17,151 nt of DNA from an uncultured Verrucomicrobiales bacterium. GTDB lineage: Bacteria; Verrucomicrobiota; Verrucomicrobiia; Verrucomicrobiales; Akkermansiaceae. Location of the stretch: contig CALBVA010000222.1 of NCBI GenBank assembly GCA_937969125.1, positions 1 through 17,151 of the forward strand. Reading direction: 5' to 3'. Below are positions 16,001-17,151 of the stretch, piece after piece; position 1 is the stretch's first letter; each line of letters begins with the position of its first letter. Under the pieces are notes generated by a model, which saw nothing but the letters and a program-made list of their open reading frames with translations, had not been told where the DNA came from and made no database searches. The position numbers and the translations under genes were made by a program.

Positions 16001-16743
16001 CCAAGGTCTTCCGCGAAGCGGGTGCCGAAGCAGAGATTCAAGTCTTCCGTAACTTGACACCGCAAGCGGTTGAGGAATCGCTAGAAGCCTTTGCCAAGAG
16101 CATTGGCGAGTCACAGATCCTCATGCTCCCCGGCGGATTTTCAGCCGGGGACGAGCCTGCGGGATCCGGTAAATTTATCGCCACCATCCTGCGGAGTCCG
16201 CGCGTCGCCGACGCGGTGATGGACCTCTTGAAGAATCGGGACGGCCTCATCCTGGGAATCTGCAATGGCTTCCAGGCCCTCGTGAAAACCGGCCTCGTTC
16301 CCTACGGTGAAATCCGCGACCCCAAGCCCGGAGCTGCGACTTTGACCCATAATGAGATTGGGCGTCACATTGCCTGCTATGCCACCACGAGAATTTCCTC
16401 GAACCTCTCGCCGTGGCTCACGGGGACAGAAGTGGGAGAGCTTCACAACATTCCCTTCTCTCATGGTGAAGGAAGATTCTGGGCCAGTGAGGAGGATGTC
16501 AGAGAACTCGCGGCAAAGGGGCAAATTGCCAGCCAATACACCGATCTTGACGGCACTCCAACGATGAACCCAGAGTTCAATCCGAACGGCTCGATCCACG
16601 CCATCGAGGCCATCACCAGCCCATGTGGTCGGGTCCTGGGCAAGATGGGCCACACCGAGCGACGCGGACCGGATGTTGGCAAAAACATCGCCGGGAACCT
16701 GCACCAACCACTCTTCAAGGCCGGAGTGAATTACTTCGCCTAA
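13063..16743 (+). CDS. purL: phosphoribosylformylglycinamidine synthase, single-chain PurL with fused glutaminase
   Basis: A 1226-residue enzyme for the fourth step of purine synthesis: FGAR plus glutamine and ATP to FGAM. The N-terminal part (about 1-150) corresponds to a PurS-like domain. It is followed by the linker histidine motif DTYW217SDHCRHTTF and two AIRS/PurM-like ATP-grasping halves (for example GGATGSSKEH, FGAGGISVAIGEIADSL and AAIGGKDSMSGTF). A linker lies at about 940-962, and the glutaminase domain starts with IIPTFPGTNC. The glutaminase triad is C1067 (GICNGFQ) with H1197 and E1199 (GHTER). Domain order and wording (FLPGQFDQRADSAAQC, YLINPVDSHE) match the 1200-1250-residue Clostridium/Bacteroides-type PurL more than the E. 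coli enzyme. It replaces separate PurS, PurL and PurQ. A possible promoter lies in the 66 bp before it. Confidence 0.96.
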   Translation: MHRLFVEKTANFASESSHLISDIRSNLAIDSIDSARIVQRYDLDGLTDDEFTKASRLILSEPQVETSSPELSLVTGESAFAIEFLPGQFDQRADSAAQCVQIITGKDRPFVASARIFIFKGNLSEEELSAIKTYLINPVDSHEVSVTAAYERTSSPEPNPVAILEGFNSKSEDELDAYRRELGLAMSTADLAHTQKYFLGEDREPTITELRMLDTYWSDHCRHTTFMSKIAKVTFDEGTEVIEDTYKTYLQVRDEVYGPDTERPVTLMDIALMGMKELRKSGELDNLEVSNEINAASIVVPGDDGQEWLVQFKNETHNHPTEIEPFGGAATCLGGCIRDPLSGRSYVYQAMRVTGAADPRTPYNETLPGKLSQRKICQESALGYSSYGNQIGLATGKVSEIYHPNYVAKRMEIGAVVAAAPRKNVFRGGPSTGDYILLIGGRTGRDGVGGATGSSKEHTDDALDNSAEVQKGDAPTERKIQRLFRNPELAPKIKICNDFGAGGISVAIGEIADSLDIDLDAVPKKYHGLDGTELAISESQERMAICVDPSEAAYFIAESDKENLECVHVATVTDSGRLRMTWRGDTIVNLTREFLDTNGVQQEARVQVPSYCPLTSPLQSTYEQSQKRGFANALSNLNTASQKGLGEQFDSSVGAGTVLAPFGGKHQRTPVDAMVATLPFLEGHSEVCTHMAWGFHPDIASWSPFHGAAYAVTESVCRAVASGAKLSDIRLTLQEYFPKLGDDPSRWGLPFSALLGAFKAQHELRLAAIGGKDSMSGTFNDIDVPPTLVSFALAPGSTKSVVSPELKRAGSLISLLQIPRDGNELPDFQKLREVAELLHSADVLALHSLDHGGIATGLSKMAFGNGIGAVIETDLDLYQERFVSFLIESETEIEGAIVIGKTQETPEIQIGEEALLLEDLLSAWSEPLSEIYPETQDPGTSEADTFTHQASGKSSPRASVAKPKVIIPTFPGTNCEYDTAKVFREAGAEAEIQVFRNLTPQAVEESLEAFAKSIGESQILMLPGGFSAGDEPAGSGKFIATILRSPRVADAVMDLLKNRDGLILGICNGFQALVKTGLVPYGEIRDPKPGAATLTHNEIGRHIACYATTRISSNLSPWLTGTEVGELHNIPFSHGEGRFWASEEDVRELAAKGQIASQYTDLDGTPTMNPEFNPNGSIHAIEAITSPCGRVLGKMGHTERRGPDVGKNIAGNLHQPLFKAGVNYFA

Positions 16744-16798
16744 ACGGTCAGAGAAGTGAGGTCTTCCCCTTATCGATTCATCTTGTTAAACCTACAAA

Positions 16799-17151
16799 AT
16801 GAAGAGGATTCTGCCCTACCTTGTCGGACTGACTCTGGCGGCCGCCGTGTTTTTCATCCAGGAAAGCCGAATCCAGGCGCTGAAGGCTGACAATGCCACA
16901 GCTCAGGAAAAACTGGGTTACAAGTCGGCCAATAGAGCCGATGAAAATATCGGTAGATCAAACTCCGAAATCGCTCCACCTCTAGAATCGAGCCGGGGTT
17001 CGATCACGGTCATTCGCCCCGACAAACCCACCACCCGGAATCTCGAAAAATTGAACGATTTTAGGAAAGGCGTGGCGGAGCTCTTCGAGAACGAAGCCGG
17101 TCAGGCCATGATTAAACAGGGCGTAAAGATGTCGCTCCCGATACTCTATGG
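16799..17151 (+). CDS. hypothetical membrane-anchored protein, 5' end only
   Basis: The first 117 codons of a gene that continues beyond the window. It starts 55 bp after purL with no Shine-Dalgarno. The N terminus has a basic MKR followed by a hydrophobic stretch (about residues 4-19) and then a charged helical segment (Q-E-S-R-I-Q-A-L-K-A-D) without an obvious cleavage site, suggesting a signal anchor and a short coiled coil. A low-complexity, S/P/E-containing linker (about 45-70) leads to a helical region (LEKLNDFRKGVAELFENEAGQAM). I do not recognise the family. The visible codon use resembles the neighbours, and the reading frame is uninterrupted to the edge. Confidence 0.65.
   Translation, partial: MKRILPYLVGLTLAAAVFFIQESRIQALKADNATAQEKLGYKSANRADENIGRSNSEIAPPLESSRGSITVIRPDKPTTRNLEKLNDFRKGVAELFENEAGQAMIKQGVKMSLPILY

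Noticed and set aside
16141..16707. 188-residue - strand frame opposite the purL glutaminase domain
   Set aside because: Mirror of the strongly conserved glutaminase coding sequence.
16744..16798. Possible terminator after purL (GAAG/CTTC inverted repeat)
   Set aside because: The stem is only 4 bp and there is no T tract.
1..17151. CRISPR arrays, tRNA or rRNA genes, insertion sequences, toxin-antitoxin or phage genes
   Set aside because: No regularly spaced repeats, cloverleaf-type sequences, transposase or integrase motifs were seen; gaps between genes are too short for most of these.

Overview
The window is a gene-dense stretch of bacterial chromosome, probably from the Verrucomicrobiota (Verrucomicrobiales-like). 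This is inferred from moderately high GC, an SHD1-type secreted protein (8346-9137), a secreted protein with the C-terminal 'Y.I..S..L...W ... FFRV' module common in that phylum (12175-12996), a diderm lipid-transport pair (PqiB/PqiC), and translation starts that almost all lack a Shine-Dalgarno sequence. No sequence search was run, so the taxon is a suggestion. No tRNA, rRNA, CRISPR array, insertion sequence, integrase or other sign of recent transfer was seen. No gene-free stretch exceeds about 160 bases.

Layout. Block 1 (+ strand, 1-4525): the 3' end of a PqiB-type MCE protein, the lipoprotein PqiC, a class I SAM methyltransferase, a six-helix YjdF/DUF2238-like membrane protein, an RluD-type 23S rRNA pseudouridine synthase and a DUF2062 membrane protein. 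All are closely spaced. A hairpin with a T-rich tail follows at the convergent junction. Block 2 (- strand, 8276 down to 4595): a ClsB-like phospholipase D/cardiolipin synthase, an NrnA-type DHH phosphoesterase, TruB tRNA pseudouridine synthase and LspA signal peptidase II, probably one operon. Block 3 (+ strand, 8346-17151): a secreted SHD1 protein followed by a hairpin terminator, then a sugar-phosphate isomerase/epimerase-like TIM barrel, an O-acetylhomoserine sulfhydrylase (MetY-like), a stand-alone Lon-N-domain protein and a secreted protein of unknown role. These are followed by a 1226-residue PurL in which the glutaminase is fused to the synthetase, and by the first 117 codons of an unknown membrane-anchored protein cut off by the window edge.

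How the genes fit together. Most are housekeeping: envelope lipid handling (PqiB/C, cardiolipin synthase, LspA, which would mature lipoproteins such as PqiC), RNA modification and turnover (RluD, TruB, NrnA), sulfur amino acid synthesis (MetY) and purine synthesis (PurL). I found no convincing new defence, mobile or biosynthetic system. The more interesting leads are modest: the near-absence of Shine-Dalgarno sequences, a five-codon reading frame that has one and overlaps the metY start, a methyltransferase paired with a membrane protein, tandem hairpins before nrnA, an enlarged active-site loop in LspA, and a Clostridium/Bacteroides-type PurL.
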